A DNA stretch of 64,000 bases, from NCBI RefSeq assembly GCF_018687895.1, contig NZ_CP061307.1, positions 1 to 64,000 of the forward strand, read 5' to 3'. A program made the translations under genes and the position numbers. A model generated the notes under the pieces. The model saw nothing but the letters and a program-made list of their open reading frames with translations, ran no database searches and was not told the origin of the DNA. The DNA comes from Polynucleobacter sp. JS-JIR-II-50. Its GTDB lineage: Bacteria; Pseudomonadota; Gammaproteobacteria; Burkholderiales; Burkholderiaceae. Each line of letters opens with the position of its first letter. Position 1 is the stretch's first letter. This document shows positions 10,581 to 22,985 of this stretch, piece by piece.

Positions 10581-11357
10581 ATCGAATTTTCTATTTTCAT
10601 ATGGCCACTGCTTTTAGCAATGGCTTTCTTTGCTGGGTTGGTTGATGCTGTAGCTGGGGGCGGCGGCCTGATTCAGGTGCCCGCTTTGTTTGCGGCCTAT
10701 CCCAATGTTCCGCCTGCAACTTTGCTGTCGACGAATAAGGTTGCGGCCGTTGGCGGGACTTTTAATGCTGCGCGTAAATTTTTGCGCCATGTTTCTTTGC
10801 CTTGGGCAATTGTTTTACCAGCCATTGTTGCGGGTTTTGTAGGCTCTCTTTTGGGTGCAAATGCAGTGAGCAATTTTCCAGCCGAGCCTTTGCGCAAAGC
10901 GTTGCCATTTGTTTTGTTGTTCCTGCTTCTGTATACCTGGTTTCAGCCCTCGCTTGGAGAGGCGCATGCGCCGAAAATTCTTGGGCGTTTTCAACAACTC
11001 AAGGGCGTGGCTCTTGGTTTAACAATTGGTTTTTATGACGGCTTCTTTGGTCCTGGTACCGGAAGTTTTTTGTTGTTTGGTTTCGTGCGCTTTTTTGGTT
11101 TTGATTTTCTCCATGCCTCTGCGGCAACAAAATTGGTGAATGTGGCAACCAACCTGGCGGCCATTCTGATGTTGGCTAGCCTTGGTCAAATTAATTGGAC
11201 GCTTGGTTTTGTCATGATGATTGCTAACATTGCCGGTAGTCAGTTCGGCAGCCGGCTTGCAATTAAACACGGTAGCGCCTTTGTCAGAAAGGCTTTTTTA
11301 GTTATTGTTAGTGTGCTGATAATGAAGTCAGCCTGGAATGCTTATTTCATCAATTAA
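10581..11357 (+). CDS. TSUP (TauE/SafE) family membrane permease; start codon uncertain
   Basis: TSUP proteins export or import sulfite, sulfonates or other organic anions. The sequence has about seven hydrophobic segments and the family motif GLVDAVAGGGGLIQVPAL, repeated in second-half form at GFYDGFFGPGTGSFL. The first ATG (10620) falls inside the first membrane helix and has no Shine-Dalgarno sequence. The frame stays open upstream to the stop at 10563-10565 and encodes IEFSIFIWPLLLA, which would complete the helix, but it has no ATG, GTG or TTG. I place the start at the AUC at 10581, behind the purine-rich AAAAGAGA; this is inference, and the conservative CDS is 10620-11357 (245 aa). The substrate is unknown. 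Confidence 0.75.
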   Translation: MEFSIFIWPLLLAMAFFAGLVDAVAGGGGLIQVPALFAAYPNVPPATLLSTNKVAAVGGTFNAARKFLRHVSLPWAIVLPAIVAGFVGSLLGANAVSNFPAEPLRKALPFVLLFLLLYTWFQPSLGEAHAPKILGRFQQLKGVALGLTIGFYDGFFGPGTGSFLLFGFVRFFGFDFLHASAATKLVNVATNLAAILMLASLGQINWTLGFVMMIANIAGSQFGSRLAIKHGSAFVRKAFLVIVSVLIMKSAWNAYFIN

Positions 11358-11408
11358 ATCAATTACTTAGGAATCTATGTGTTGGTTTTCTAGGATTTTT
11401 TGATCTTT

Positions 11409-11424
11409 TGTTTCACGTGAAACA
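11409..11424. promoter_or_regulatory. parS centromere site upstream of mnmG
   Basis: A perfect 16-bp copy of the bacterial parS consensus, TGTTTCACGTGAAACA, the binding site at which ParB loads. It overlaps the predicted -35 element of the mnmG-rsmG-parA-parB promoter. Confidence 0.93.
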
Positions 11425-11440
11425 AACAAAATGCTATGAT
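11412..11440 (+). promoter_or_regulatory. Predicted sigma70 promoter of the mnmG-rsmG-parAB operon
   Basis: TTCACG at 11412-11417, a 17-bp spacer and TATGAT at 11435-11440. The -35 lies inside the parS palindrome, so ParB binding could block RNA polymerase. The mnmG ATG follows 23 bp after the -10. Confidence 0.6.
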
Positions 11441-11463
11441 CATCGCCCTATCTGAGGCAAATC

Positions 11464-13386
11464 ATGCGTTATTCCAAAAGTTTCGATGTCATTGTGGTTG
11501 GCGGCGGTCACGCTGGGACAGAGGCCGCACTCGCGTCAGCACGCATGGGTTGCGATACCCTATTAATTACTCACAGCATTGAAAGTCTTGGCGCCATGAG
11601 TTGCAACCCCTCTATTGGGGGGATTGGCAAGGGGCATTTAGTGAAAGAAATTGATGCCATGGGCGGCGCTATGGCTGCCGCTACTGATGAAGCCGGCATC
11701 CAGTTCCGCATCCTAAATTCTAGTAAGGGCCCTGCTGTTCGGGCTACTCGTGCTCAAGGGGACCGAGTTCTATATAAGGCAGCTATTCGGCGCCGTCTAG
11801 AAAATCAACCTAATTTAACCCTCTTCCAGGCCGCAGTTGATGACTTATTGGTTAAGGGTGACGAGGTTCAGGGCGTGGTTACTCAAATGGGCTTGGAGTT
11901 TGTTGCAAAGAAAGTTGTTCTTACGGCAGGCACCTTTTTAGATGGAAAGATCCATGTAGGCTTAAATAACTATGCCGGTGGGCGTGCGGGTGATCCTGCA
12001 GCAGTTTCTTTATCCGCTAGATTAAAAGAGTTGAAGCTTCCTCAGGGAAGGTTGAAGACTGGCACTCCGCCTCGCATTGATGGTCGAACAATCGATTTCT
12101 CAGTCATGCTTGAGCAGCCCGGGGACCTCGATCCAGTGCCGGTATTTTCTTATCTAGGGCGCCCAGAGCAGCACCCCAAGCAGGTTCCTTGCTGGATTTC
12201 TCATACAAATGAAAAGACCCACGACATTATTCGTGGCGGCTTAGATCGTTCGCCGATGTATACCGGCGTCATTGAGGGGGTTGGCCCCCGCTACTGCCCC
12301 TCTATTGAGGACAAGATTCATCGTTTTGCCTCTAGAAATAGTCACCAGATCTTCTTGGAGCCAGAAGGCCTCACAACCAATGAGTTTTATCCCAATGGGA
12401 TTTCTACCAGCCTACCTTTTGATGTTCAGTGGGACTTAGTCCGCAGTATTCGGGGTATGGAGTCTGCGGTGATTGTCCGCCCTGGCTACGCAATTGAATA
12501 TGACTTCTTTGATCCACGCCAATTACGCCATAGCCTTGAGACCAGGGCTATTGGCGGACTTTACTTTGCTGGCCAAATTAATGGCACCACAGGCTATGAA
12601 GAGGCTGCAGCGCAAGGCATGTTGGCTGGAATTAACGCTGGCTTAGCGGCCAAAGGAAAAGAGCCATGGTTGCCCAAGCGCAGCGAGTCCTATATTGGGG
12701 TCTTGGTTGATGACCTGATTACCCGTGGAGTCCAGGAGCCCTATCGCATGTTTACAAGCCGGGCAGAATATCGCTTGAGCTTGCGCGAAGATAATGCAGA
12801 TATGCGCTTAACCACAATTGGGCGCGAGCTTGGTTTGGTGGATGATTATCGTTGGGCAGTTTTCTGCAGAAAACAAGAGGCTGTTTCACGTGAAACATCT
12901 CGTTTGCAAGATATTTGGGTTGGCCCAAAACACGAGGCCGCACCCCTAGTTTCTCAGTTGCTAGGTCAAGACCTGTCGCATGAATGCAACTTAACAGAGT
13001 TATTGAGGCGCCCAGGGGTTACTTATGAAGCAATTACTGCTTTGGGCAACGGAATGTGGGCGCCCGAAACTTTAGATGAGGATCTTGGATTGGCGTTTCA
13101 AATTAGCGATCAGGTAGAAATCTCAGTTAAATACCAGGGTTACATCGACCGCCAGGCGACAGAAATCGCTCGTCAAGAGCACAATGAATCATTTCCTCTA
13201 GCGGAATCCCTGGATTATTCTCAGGTGGTTGGCTTGTCTAAAGAGGTTCAGCAAAAACTGAATTTGCATAAACCCGAAACATTGGGTCAGGCCGGCCGCA
13301 TTTCAGGGGTCACGCCTGCCGCCCTTTCGCTTTTATTGGTGCACCTTAAAAAAGGCTTGGGCCGTACTCAAGAAACCCATGAGTGA
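11464..13386 (+). CDS. mnmG: tRNA uridine 5-carboxymethylaminomethyl modification enzyme MnmG (GidA)
   Basis: MnmG, an FAD enzyme working with MnmE, installs the cmnm5 group on wobble U34 of certain tRNAs. The 640 residues have the dinucleotide-binding motif [10 protein letters not shown] (about 11-20), the family signatures [23 protein letters not shown] and [16 protein letters not shown], and the C-terminal MnmE-binding region. Length is normal. It heads an operon with rsmG, parA and parB. Codons near 12882-12897 contain a second perfect parS sequence without disturbing the frame. Confidence 0.98.
   Translation: MRYSKSFDVIVVGGGHAGTEAALASARMGCDTLLITHSIESLGAMSCNPSIGGIGKGHLVKEIDAMGGAMAAATDEAGIQFRILNSSKGPAVRATRAQGDRVLYKAAIRRRLENQPNLTLFQAAVDDLLVKGDEVQGVVTQMGLEFVAKKVVLTAGTFLDGKIHVGLNNYAGGRAGDPAAVSLSARLKELKLPQGRLKTGTPPRIDGRTIDFSVMLEQPGDLDPVPVFSYLGRPEQHPKQVPCWISHTNEKTHDIIRGGLDRSPMYTGVIEGVGPRYCPSIEDKIHRFASRNSHQIFLEPEGLTTNEFYPNGISTSLPFDVQWDLVRSIRGMESAVIVRPGYAIEYDFFDPRQLRHSLETRAIGGLYFAGQINGTTGYEEAAAQGMLAGINAGLAAKGKEPWLPKRSESYIGVLVDDLITRGVQEPYRMFTSRAEYRLSLREDNADMRLTTIGRELGLVDDYRWAVFCRKQEAVSRETSRLQDIWVGPKHEAAPLVSQLLGQDLSHECNLTELLRRPGVTYEAITALGNGMWAPETLDEDLGLAFQISDQVEISVKYQGYIDRQATEIARQEHNESFPLAESLDYSQVVGLSKEVQQKLNLHKPETLGQAGRISGVTPAALSLLLVHLKKGLGRTQETHE
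12882..12897. promoter_or_regulatory. parS centromere site inside mnmG
   Basis: A second perfect TGTTTCACGTGAAACA palindrome, 1473 bp from the first, embedded in the coding sequence at the VSRET codons of mnmG. A 16-bp perfect match twice in 1.5 kb next to parAB is not expected by chance. Confidence 0.93.
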
Positions 13387-14047
13387 GGGTTTGCTTGCTT
13401 TGGGAATCGAGGATCTTGGGCTTGAACTAAGCCCAAGCAATATCGCCGATTTAGAGTTGTTTTTGCAAGAAATGGGACGCTGGAATCAGGTTCATAACCT
13501 CACAGCAATCGAAGGCGAGAAAGATTCTATTCGACTGCATCTTATTGATTCCATTGCAGTTTTGCCAGTATTGAAACGTTTCTTAAAGACCTCGTCTCCT
13601 AAGATCGCGGACCTTGGTTCAGGAGGTGGCTTACCGGCCATTCCAATTGCTATTGTTCAACCAGAATGGCACCTTTCATTGATTGAGGCAATTCGAAAGA
13701 AGACGGCTTTTTTGCAGCATGTGCGCGGAAAACTGAAACTGAAAAACATTGAAGTACTCTGCGAGAGAGTGGAGGATGCTGCAATGCAACAACCAGCACA
13801 ATTTGATGCAGTCATTTCTCGGGCATTTACAAATCTTGCGCGTTTTTTGGAGTTGTCATTGCCCTTCTTGAAGCCAGATGGCCTGGTGTTTGCAATGAAG
13901 GCCAGGCGCGCCGACGACGAAATGAAAGATGTTTCCATGGACCATTGGCGCTTAATTGCTGATGAACCCCTTCATATTCCTAATTTAGCGGTGGAGCGAC
14001 GCCTTTTGGTGTTGGCCCCCGTGAGAAAATCCACCCTCACCTCTTAA
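13379..14047 (+). CDS. rsmG: 16S rRNA (guanine527-N7)-methyltransferase RsmG
   Basis: RsmG (GidB) methylates N7 of G527 in 16S rRNA; loss gives low-level streptomycin resistance. The 222 residues show the family start region [10 protein letters not shown], the SAM-binding motif [17 protein letters not shown], and VISRAFTNL. The gene overlaps the mnmG stop by 8 bp, so translation is likely coupled. A usual neighbour of parAB. Confidence 0.97.
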   Translation: MSEGLLALGIEDLGLELSPSNIADLELFLQEMGRWNQVHNLTAIEGEKDSIRLHLIDSIAVLPVLKRFLKTSSPKIADLGSGGGLPAIPIAIVQPEWHLSLIEAIRKKTAFLQHVRGKLKLKNIEVLCERVEDAAMQQPAQFDAVISRAFTNLARFLELSLPFLKPDGLVFAMKARRADDEMKDVSMDHWRLIADEPLHIPNLAVERRLLVLAPVRKSTLTS

Positions 14048-14064
14048 GTAAACCCAAAGTAGCC

Positions 14065-14835
14065 ATGGCAAAAATTTTCTGTATTGCAAATCAAAAAGGC
14101 GGTGTTGGTAAGACCACTACCGCAGTTAATTTGGCGGCAGGTTTAGCTGGGCTGCAACAGCGTGTTTTGTTGGTTGACCTTGATCCTCAAGGCAATGCCA
14201 CCATGGGCTCAGGAGTAGAGAAAGCGGACTTAAACGCAAGCGTATATCAGGTGTTAATTGGCATGACATCGGTTAAAGAGTGTGTGCAACGTTGCGAAAG
14301 CTCGGGGTATGACGTATTGCCTGCCAATCGTGATTTAGCGGGCGCCGAAATTGAATTGGTAGACCTAGATTTGCGCGAAGCACGCTTGAAAGATGCGCTT
14401 GCTCAAGTGGCTAACGATTACGACTTTATTTTGATTGATTGTCCGCCTGCTTTGTCTTTACTTACGCTCAACGGATTGTGCGCAGCAAATGGAGTGATTG
14501 TGCCAATGCAATGTGAATACTTTGCATTGGAGGGTTTGTCCGATTTGGTGAACACTATCAAACAAGTACATGCAAATTTGAATCCCGACTTAGTCATCAT
14601 TGGTTTATTGCGCGTTATGTTTGATGCGCGCATGACTTTGCAACAACAAGTTTCGGATCAGCTTCTTGAGCACTTCGGCGATAAAGTATTTAAGACCATT
14701 ATTCCGCGCAATGTGCGCCTTGCTGAAGCCCCGTCTTATGGGCTTCCTGGCGTGGCTTTCGATAAATCATCACGTGGTGCAAAAGCCTATTTAGAGTTTG
14801 GTGCCGAGATGGTTGAGCGCATCAAGCACATGTAA
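14065..14835 (+). CDS. parA: Chromosome partitioning ATPase ParA
   Basis: ParA is the deviant-Walker ATPase that moves ParB-parS complexes and so segregates the origin region. The 256 residues begin MAKIFCIANQKGGVGKTTTA, with the deviant Walker A KGGVGKTT, and continue with VDLDPQGNAT and FILIDCPPAL (Walker B). No N-terminal DNA-binding extension is present, which fits a chromosomal (Soj-type) ParA. It follows rsmG by 17 bp and precedes parB by 24 bp. Confidence 0.97.
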   Translation: MAKIFCIANQKGGVGKTTTAVNLAAGLAGLQQRVLLVDLDPQGNATMGSGVEKADLNASVYQVLIGMTSVKECVQRCESSGYDVLPANRDLAGAEIELVDLDLREARLKDALAQVANDYDFILIDCPPALSLLTLNGLCAANGVIVPMQCEYFALEGLSDLVNTIKQVHANLNPDLVIIGLLRVMFDARMTLQQQVSDQLLEHFGDKVFKTIIPRNVRLAEAPSYGLPGVAFDKSSRGAKAYLEFGAEMVERIKHM

Positions 14836-14859
14836 TTTCCAGAAAGAACAATAACGATC

Positions 14860-15750
14860 ATGGTTGCCATTAAGAAAAAAGGTTTAGGTAGAGGTCTTGA
14901 AGCATTGCTTGGGGAAAAGACACAACAAGCAAGCCCTTCTACTGAGATTAATCGTCTGCCGCTAACCGCTTTGCAGGCTGGCAAATATCAGCCGCGTCAA
15001 AAAATGGAGGCCGGGGCATTGCAAGAGTTGGCAGAGAGCATTCGTGAGCAAGGTGTTATGCAGCCTCTATTGGTACGCCTAGTGGCTCCTGGTAAATACG
15101 AAATTATTGCTGGCGAAAGACGTTTTCGCGCGGCAACTATTGCGGGCTTAAAAGAAGTGCCGGTTTTAGTTTCTAGCGCTGATGATCAGGCCGCGGCAGC
15201 AATGGCCTTAGTCGAAAACATGCAGCGTGAAGATTTAAATCCTCTCGAAGAATCACAGGGTTTGGCCAGGCTGATTGAGGAGTTCGGCTTTACGCACGAA
15301 CAGGCAGCAAAGGCAGTGGGCAAATCCCGAAGTGCAATTACTAACTTATTACGCCTTGCCCAGCTAGCAAAGCCGGTGCAAGCCATGTTGTTGGCCGGTG
15401 ACATCGATATGGGCCACGCCCGTGCGCTTCTGCCGCTACCGGGCGCAAGTCAGGTTGCTTTAGCCCAAAGAATTTCGGCCCAAGGCCTGTCTGTTCGTGA
15501 GGCGGAGCGTATGACGGCCGCTTTGGTGATTGCGGGCGGTCAAATTGGGGACAAAAAGGCCAAAAGCAAGACAAGCACTTCTTCGCCGAATAGCGATCCA
15601 GACATGCAGCGTTTGACACAAGAAATTGCTGATTTAATTGGCCTAAGCACTGAATTTAAGCTTAAAGGCAAAGGTGGAGAGCTTAGACTTCGGTTCAGCC
15701 AATTCGACGAATTGGACTCCCTATTAAAAAAATTGGGTATTGAGTCTTAA
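14860..15750 (+). CDS. parB: Chromosome partitioning protein ParB
   Basis: ParB is the CTP-dependent clamp that loads at parS and spreads along DNA. The 296 residues start with KKKGLGRGLEALLG (5-18), the ParA-interacting motif, then the CTP-binding GERRFRA (85-91), MQREDLNPLEE, and a helix-turn-helix (EQAAKAVGKSRSAITNLLRL). A C-terminal dimer domain follows a linker of low complexity. Both parS sites seen here lie within 3.5 kb upstream. Confidence 0.97.
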   Translation: MVAIKKKGLGRGLEALLGEKTQQASPSTEINRLPLTALQAGKYQPRQKMEAGALQELAESIREQGVMQPLLVRLVAPGKYEIIAGERRFRAATIAGLKEVPVLVSSADDQAAAAMALVENMQREDLNPLEESQGLARLIEEFGFTHEQAAKAVGKSRSAITNLLRLAQLAKPVQAMLLAGDIDMGHARALLPLPGASQVALAQRISAQGLSVREAERMTAALVIAGGQIGDKKAKSKTSTSSPNSDPDMQRLTQEIADLIGLSTEFKLKGKGGELRLRFSQFDELDSLLKKLGIES

Positions 15751-15778
15751 ATTAGGTCGAAAAATGTCCCCAAATCCT

Positions 15779-15807
15779 TTGACATATTGCACTGCACACA
15801 CTAAACT
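15779..15807 (+). promoter_or_regulatory. Predicted sigma70 promoter of the ATP synthase operon
   Basis: Consensus TTGACA at 15779-15784, a 17-bp spacer and TAAACT at 15802-15807. The expected transcription start near 15814 leaves only a few bases before the predicted TTG start of atpI at 15820. Confidence 0.65.
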
Positions 15808-15819
15808 TTCGGGGCTAAA

Positions 15820-16311
15820 TTGATTCCTCAAAAAAATCAATTTTCCGAGGTAGACGAGTGGGATGAGCCCGAAGAAGTTATCCGGGTTTACAGCAAAGAG
15901 GAAATTGTTGCGCTGCGGCAAAGTGATGCAACAAAGTACCGAGCCCTTTCACCGTGGAAGATTATTTTGGCCCAAGTGTTGATTACGGCTATCAGCATGG
16001 TGTTTTGGTCAATTTTTGGGGAGCCGGTACGGGTAAGCCTTTATACTCAGTCGGCCTTTTTAGGTGGTTTAATTAGCGTCTTGCCTACAACCCTGTTTTT
16101 GACAAGGTTGGAGTTGGCAAAAAAATCGCAAAGATTAAACCCGGGAAGATTTTTGGCAGCATTGGTTTCGGGTGAATTTATCAAAATCGCCGTGACGTTG
16201 ATGCTGTTTGTAGGGATTGCGTATTACGTCCCTGGCGTGCTTTGGGTCCCCTTGTTGGTGACTTACCTGCTTGCCTTGAAGTGTGTATGGCTAGCGTGGT
16301 TGTGGCGCTAA
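15820..16311 (+). CDS. atpI: ATP synthase subunit I (AtpI)
   Basis: AtpI is a small membrane protein that assists assembly of the c-ring and is encoded first in many atp operons. The 163 residues have a charged N-terminus (about 45 residues) and four hydrophobic segments (near 45-65, 75-95, 108-130 and 135-160). The start is a TTG; no ATG or GTG occurs in frame before the first membrane segment. Identification rests on position directly before atpB and on the membrane pattern, since AtpI is poorly conserved. Confidence 0.85.
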   Translation: MIPQKNQFSEVDEWDEPEEVIRVYSKEEIVALRQSDATKYRALSPWKIILAQVLITAISMVFWSIFGEPVRVSLYTQSAFLGGLISVLPTTLFLTRLELAKKSQRLNPGRFLAALVSGEFIKIAVTLMLFVGIAYYVPGVLWVPLLVTYLLALKCVWLAWLWR

Positions 16312-16348
16312 GTAGTGACAATTGAGATTGAAACAAAGGACTAGTTAA

Positions 16349-17539
<1,191 letters not shown>

Positions 17540-17602
17540 TTGTTTTGGCGTGGATGACCAACGGGTCATCCAACTGTTCTCAACAATACTGAAAGGAATA
17601 TC

Positions 17603-18073
17603 GTGAATCTGAACGCGACCCTATTCGCGCAAATGATCGTTTTCTTCGTCTTATGGTGGGTTGTTGCACGCTTCGTGTGGCCACCGCTAGTTAAGGCGTT
17701 AGATGAGCGTTCAAGCAAAATTGCTGATGGTTTAGCTGCTGCCGAGCGTGGTAAAGAAGCTCTCGCATTAGCCAGCAATGAAGCTGAGCAAGAATTAACT
17801 AAAGCACGTCAAGAAGGTGTTCAACGCGTTGCTGAAGCTGAAAAACGTGCACAAATGTCAGCCGAAGAAATTCGCGCTAACGCACAAGCTGAAGCCGCTC
17901 GAATCATTTCTCAAGCGCAACAAGACGCAGCCCAGCAGGTTACTCGTGCCCGCGAAGTTTTGCGCGCTGAAGTAGCTGTTCTCGCTGTTAAAGGCGCCGA
18001 GCAAATTTTGCGTCGTGAAGTTGATGCAAAAGCGCATGGCCAATTACTTGACCAACTAAAGGCAGAACTTTGA
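17603..18073 (+). CDS. atpF: ATP synthase Fo subunit b
   Basis: Subunit b is the peripheral stalk: one N-terminal membrane helix ([20 protein letters not shown]) and a long Ala/Glu/Lys-rich coiled coil. 156 residues is the normal length. The start is GTG with an AAAGGAAT ribosome binding site. It ends 1 bp before the atpH start. Confidence 0.96.
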   Translation: MNLNATLFAQMIVFFVLWWVVARFVWPPLVKALDERSSKIADGLAAAERGKEALALASNEAEQELTKARQEGVQRVAEAEKRAQMSAEEIRANAQAEAARIISQAQQDAAQQVTRAREVLRAEVAVLAVKGAEQILRREVDAKAHGQLLDQLKAEL

Positions 18074-18074
18074 T

Positions 18075-18611
18075 ATGGCTGAATTAGCCACTATTGCACG
18101 TCCTTACGCGGAAGCGCTTTTTCAAAGCGCCAAGCCTGCTGAGCTCGCTGGATGTTTGGAGCAGTTAAATGAGTTGGCTCAGCTTGCTGCTTTGCCAGAA
18201 GTTGCTGCATTGTCAAACAACCCAAAAGTATCCGCTGATGATTTGAGCAAGTTACTTTCTGGCATGGTGAAGACCAAGTTAGACGGCAAGGTTGCCAGCT
18301 TTTTGAATCTTGTGAATCAAAATCACCGCTTAGCAGCCGTTCCTGAAATTGCCCATCAATTTGAAGCAATGAAGAACAAAAGCGAAGGCGCTGCAGAAGT
18401 AAATATTACTAGCGCATTCCCTTTAGAAGGTTCTGCGTTAAATGATTTGTTGTCAAGTTTGAAGAAGCGCTTTGGGGGTAAAGAATTGCGCCCAACTATT
18501 CAGGTTGATCCAACATTGATTGGCGGAGTTCGCATTCAAGTTGGCGATGAAGTGATGGATAGTTCAGTTAAGGCACAGTTAGCTCAAATGCAAGCAAGTC
18601 TTGGCGCATAA
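18075..18611 (+). CDS. atpH: ATP synthase F1 subunit delta
   Basis: Delta joins the stator b-dimer to the top of the alpha3beta3 hexamer. The 178 residues start ELATIARPYAEALFQ and end with the conserved pattern DPTLIGGVRIQVGDEVMDSS. Normal length and position between atpF and atpA. Confidence 0.96.
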   Translation: MAELATIARPYAEALFQSAKPAELAGCLEQLNELAQLAALPEVAALSNNPKVSADDLSKLLSGMVKTKLDGKVASFLNLVNQNHRLAAVPEIAHQFEAMKNKSEGAAEVNITSAFPLEGSALNDLLSSLKKRFGGKELRPTIQVDPTLIGGVRIQVGDEVMDSSVKAQLAQMQASLGA

Positions 18612-18656
18612 GTGATCCCTATTAAGAACATACGAAATAAGACCCAGGAGTAAGTA

Positions 18657-20198
18657 ATGCAACTCAACCCTTCCGAGATCAGTGAGCTGATCAAAAGCCG
18701 AATTAGCGAATTGGGCGTTGACTCCCAAGTTCGCAACGAAGGCACTGTTATTTCAGTGACCGACGGTATTTGCCGCGTACATGGCTTGTCAGGCGTTATG
18801 CAGGGCGAAATGTTGGAGTTTCCAAACAACACTATCGGCCTTGCATTAAACCTCGAGCGTGATTCTGTTGGTGCCGTAGTGTTGGGTGAATACACCCACA
18901 TTAAAGAAGGCGACCCAGTGAAATGTACTGGCCGCATTTTGGAAGTCCCAGTTGGCCCAGAGTTGCTTGGTCGCGTTGTAAACGCACTCGGTCAACCGAT
19001 TGATGGCAAAGGCCCAATCAACACCAAGTTAACTGACTTTATTGAAAAAGTTGCTCCTGGCGTTATCGCACGTCAATCGGTTAGCCAGCCAGTACAAACT
19101 GGTTTGAAGGCGATTGATGCGATGGTTCCAATTGGCCGCGGTCAGCGTGAGTTGATCATTGGCGACCGCCAAACTGGTAAGACAGCGGTTGCGGTTGATG
19201 CAATCATTAACCAAAAAGGTAAAGGCGTTTATTGCGTTTACGTTGCGATTGGTCAAAAAGCTTCTACTATTGCCAACGTTGTTCGCAAGCTCACAGAATT
19301 GGGCGCGATGGAGTACACCGTTGTTGTTGCAGCGAGTGCTTCTGAGTCTGCAGCAATGCAGTACCTCTCTGCATACGCGGGTTGCACCATGGGTGAATAC
19401 TTCCGCGATCGCGGGGAAGACGCTTTGATTGTTTACGATGACTTAACTAAGCAAGCAGTTGCTTACCGTCAAATTTCCTTGTTGCTCCGCCGCCCACCAG
19501 GCCGTGAAGCTTATCCTGGCGACGTGTTCTACCTCCACTCACGCTTGCTCGAGCGCGCTGCTCGTGTAAATGCTGAGTATGTTGAGAAGTTCACCAATGG
19601 CGCAGTTAAAGGTAAAACTGGTTCATTGACAGCATTGCCAATCATTGAAACTCAAGCTGGCGACGTTTCTGCATTCGTTCCAACCAACGTAATTTCGATT
19701 ACCGATGGTCAGATCTTCTTGGAGACCGACTTGTTTAACGCTGGCGTACGTCCTGCGATTAACGCCGGTATTTCTGTTTCCCGCGTTGGTGGTGCTGCAC
19801 AAACTAAAGTAATTAAGAAACTGTCTGGCGGTATTCGTACTGACTTAGCGCAGTATCGTGAATTGGCAGCGTTTGCTCAGTTTGCATCTGACCTTGACGA
19901 AGCAACCCGCAAGCAGCTCGAGCGCGGTCGTCGCGTTACTGAATTGTGTAAACAAGCTCAGTACAAGCCGCTTCAAGTTTGGGAAATGGCTGCTTCACTT
20001 TATGCTGTTAATAACGGCTACTTCGATGATCTCGAAGTGAAGAATGTATTGCCATTCGAAAAAGGTTTGCAAGATCATTTGAAATCTAAATACGCCGACT
20101 TAGTTGCACGTATTGAAGAAACCAAAGACTTAAGCAAGGATGACGAAGCTGCTTTACGCGCCGCTATTGAGGATTACAAGCGTTCTGCCTCTTTCTAA
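18657..20198 (+). CDS. atpA: ATP synthase F1 subunit alpha
   Basis: Alpha is the non-catalytic nucleotide-binding subunit of F1. The 513 residues show Walker [10 protein letters not shown] (near 169-177), the family signature [14 protein letters not shown] and [21 protein letters not shown] ribosome binding site precedes the ATG. Length equals that of E. coli AtpA. Confidence 0.98.
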   Translation: MQLNPSEISELIKSRISELGVDSQVRNEGTVISVTDGICRVHGLSGVMQGEMLEFPNNTIGLALNLERDSVGAVVLGEYTHIKEGDPVKCTGRILEVPVGPELLGRVVNALGQPIDGKGPINTKLTDFIEKVAPGVIARQSVSQPVQTGLKAIDAMVPIGRGQRELIIGDRQTGKTAVAVDAIINQKGKGVYCVYVAIGQKASTIANVVRKLTELGAMEYTVVVAASASESAAMQYLSAYAGCTMGEYFRDRGEDALIVYDDLTKQAVAYRQISLLLRRPPGREAYPGDVFYLHSRLLERAARVNAEYVEKFTNGAVKGKTGSLTALPIIETQAGDVSAFVPTNVISITDGQIFLETDLFNAGVRPAINAGISVSRVGGAAQTKVIKKLSGGIRTDLAQYRELAAFAQFASDLDEATRKQLERGRRVTELCKQAQYKPLQVWEMAASLYAVNNGYFDDLEVKNVLPFEKGLQDHLKSKYADLVARIEETKDLSKDDEAALRAAIEDYKRSASF

Positions 20199-20215
20199 GA
20201 GGGCTCGCATAAATC

Positions 20216-21085
20216 ATGGCAAGCACAAAAGAGATACGATCTAAGATCAAGAGCGTGCAAAACACGCGCAAGATCACGAAGGCAATGGAAATGGTCGCCG
20301 CATCCAAGATGCGTCGCGCCCAAGAGCGCATGCGTAATGCGCGCCCTTATGCTGAAAAAATTCGTGAGATTGTTGCCAACCTTTCCAAGGCTAACCCTGA
20401 GTTCCGCCCTGCTTACATGGCAACTCGTGAAGTGAAGAAAGTTGGCACGATTTTGGTTACTACAGACAAAGGCTTGTGCGGCGGTTTAAATACCAACGTC
20501 TTGCGTTTGATTGCTAACCAAGTGCGCGATTTGCAAGAAAAAAATGTTGAGATTGCGTATACGGCAATTGGTTCAAAAGGTCTGCAGTTTTTGAATCGCT
20601 CAAAAGCAAAATTGATTTCTCAAACAATTCAAATTGGCGATACACCACATATGGATGTTTTGATTGGCGCAATTGTTGCCCAATTAGAGGCGTTTGAGCG
20701 TGGCGAGATTGATGCCGTTTATTTGGCATTTACCCGTTTTGTAAATGCAATGAAACAAGAGCCTGTTTTAGAAAAACTCTTGCCATTGGAGCCGGAAGCT
20801 TTGACTCCACAAGAGAAAACAGGTAATTCTTGGGATTACATCTACGAACCTGACGCAGAGTCCATTTTGAATGGCCTGCTTAAGCGTTACGTTGAAGCAA
20901 TGATTTATCAGGCGGTTGCTGAAAACATGGCTTCTGAGCAGTCTGCACGTATGGTCTCTATGAAGGCCGCTTCAGATAATGCGAAGAACGTAATCGGCGA
21001 ATTGCAATTGGAATACAACAAAACACGACAGGCTGCTATTACTAAAGAGTTGTCAGAAATTGTTGGCGGAGCGGCTGCGGTTTAA
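20216..21085 (+). CDS. atpG: ATP synthase F1 subunit gamma
   Basis: Gamma is the central rotor shaft. The 289 residues have the terminal helices that form the coiled coil ([28 protein letters not shown] at the start; the C-terminal helix ends [20 protein letters not shown]) and the [11 protein letters not shown] motif. Normal length. Confidence 0.97.
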   Translation: MASTKEIRSKIKSVQNTRKITKAMEMVAASKMRRAQERMRNARPYAEKIREIVANLSKANPEFRPAYMATREVKKVGTILVTTDKGLCGGLNTNVLRLIANQVRDLQEKNVEIAYTAIGSKGLQFLNRSKAKLISQTIQIGDTPHMDVLIGAIVAQLEAFERGEIDAVYLAFTRFVNAMKQEPVLEKLLPLEPEALTPQEKTGNSWDYIYEPDAESILNGLLKRYVEAMIYQAVAENMASEQSARMVSMKAASDNAKNVIGELQLEYNKTRQAAITKELSEIVGGAAAV

Positions 21086-21125
21086 GCGGTCGGCGTTTAG
21101 GAATACGAAAGAATTCAGGAATTAA

Positions 21126-22541
<1,416 letters not shown>

Positions 22542-22553
22542 TCTAGGGAAATT

Positions 22554-22970
22554 ATGTCAACCATACGCGTCGATGTAGTAAGTGCTGAGCAGTCTATTTT
22601 CAGCGGGGAAGCTAAGTTTGTTGCGCTTCCTGGCGAAAGTGGTGAGCTCGGCATTTTGCGCGGCCACACTCCTTTGATTACACGCATTCGTCCAGGCTCA
22701 GTTCGTATTGAAAAAGCTGACGGTGACGAAGAGTTTGTTTTCGTAGCAGGTGGCTATTTAGAAGTTCAGCCAGATCGCGTTACTGTTTTAGCCGATACCG
22801 CTATTCGCGGGCACGATCTTGACGAAGCTAAAGCGATTGAAGCTAAGAAACGCGCTGAAGAGGCAATGCAAAACCGTGGCACTGACTTTGATTTGGCTTT
22901 GGCCCAATCTGAGTTTGCAATGGCTGCTGCACAGCTGGCTGCAATTGCTCGTTTCCGTCGTAAAAAGTAA
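22554..22970 (+). CDS. atpC: ATP synthase F1 subunit epsilon
   Basis: Epsilon is the rotor-foot subunit and the internal ATPase inhibitor. The 138 residues have the N-terminal beta-sandwich ([34 protein letters not shown]) and a C-terminal two-helix part. It closes the ATP synthase operon and lies 15 bp before hemE. Confidence 0.96.
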   Translation: MSTIRVDVVSAEQSIFSGEAKFVALPGESGELGILRGHTPLITRIRPGSVRIEKADGDEEFVFVAGGYLEVQPDRVTVLADTAIRGHDLDEAKAIEAKKRAEEAMQNRGTDFDLALAQSEFAMAAAQLAAIARFRRKK

Positions 22971-22985
22971 TAGCCGGTCATCTCC

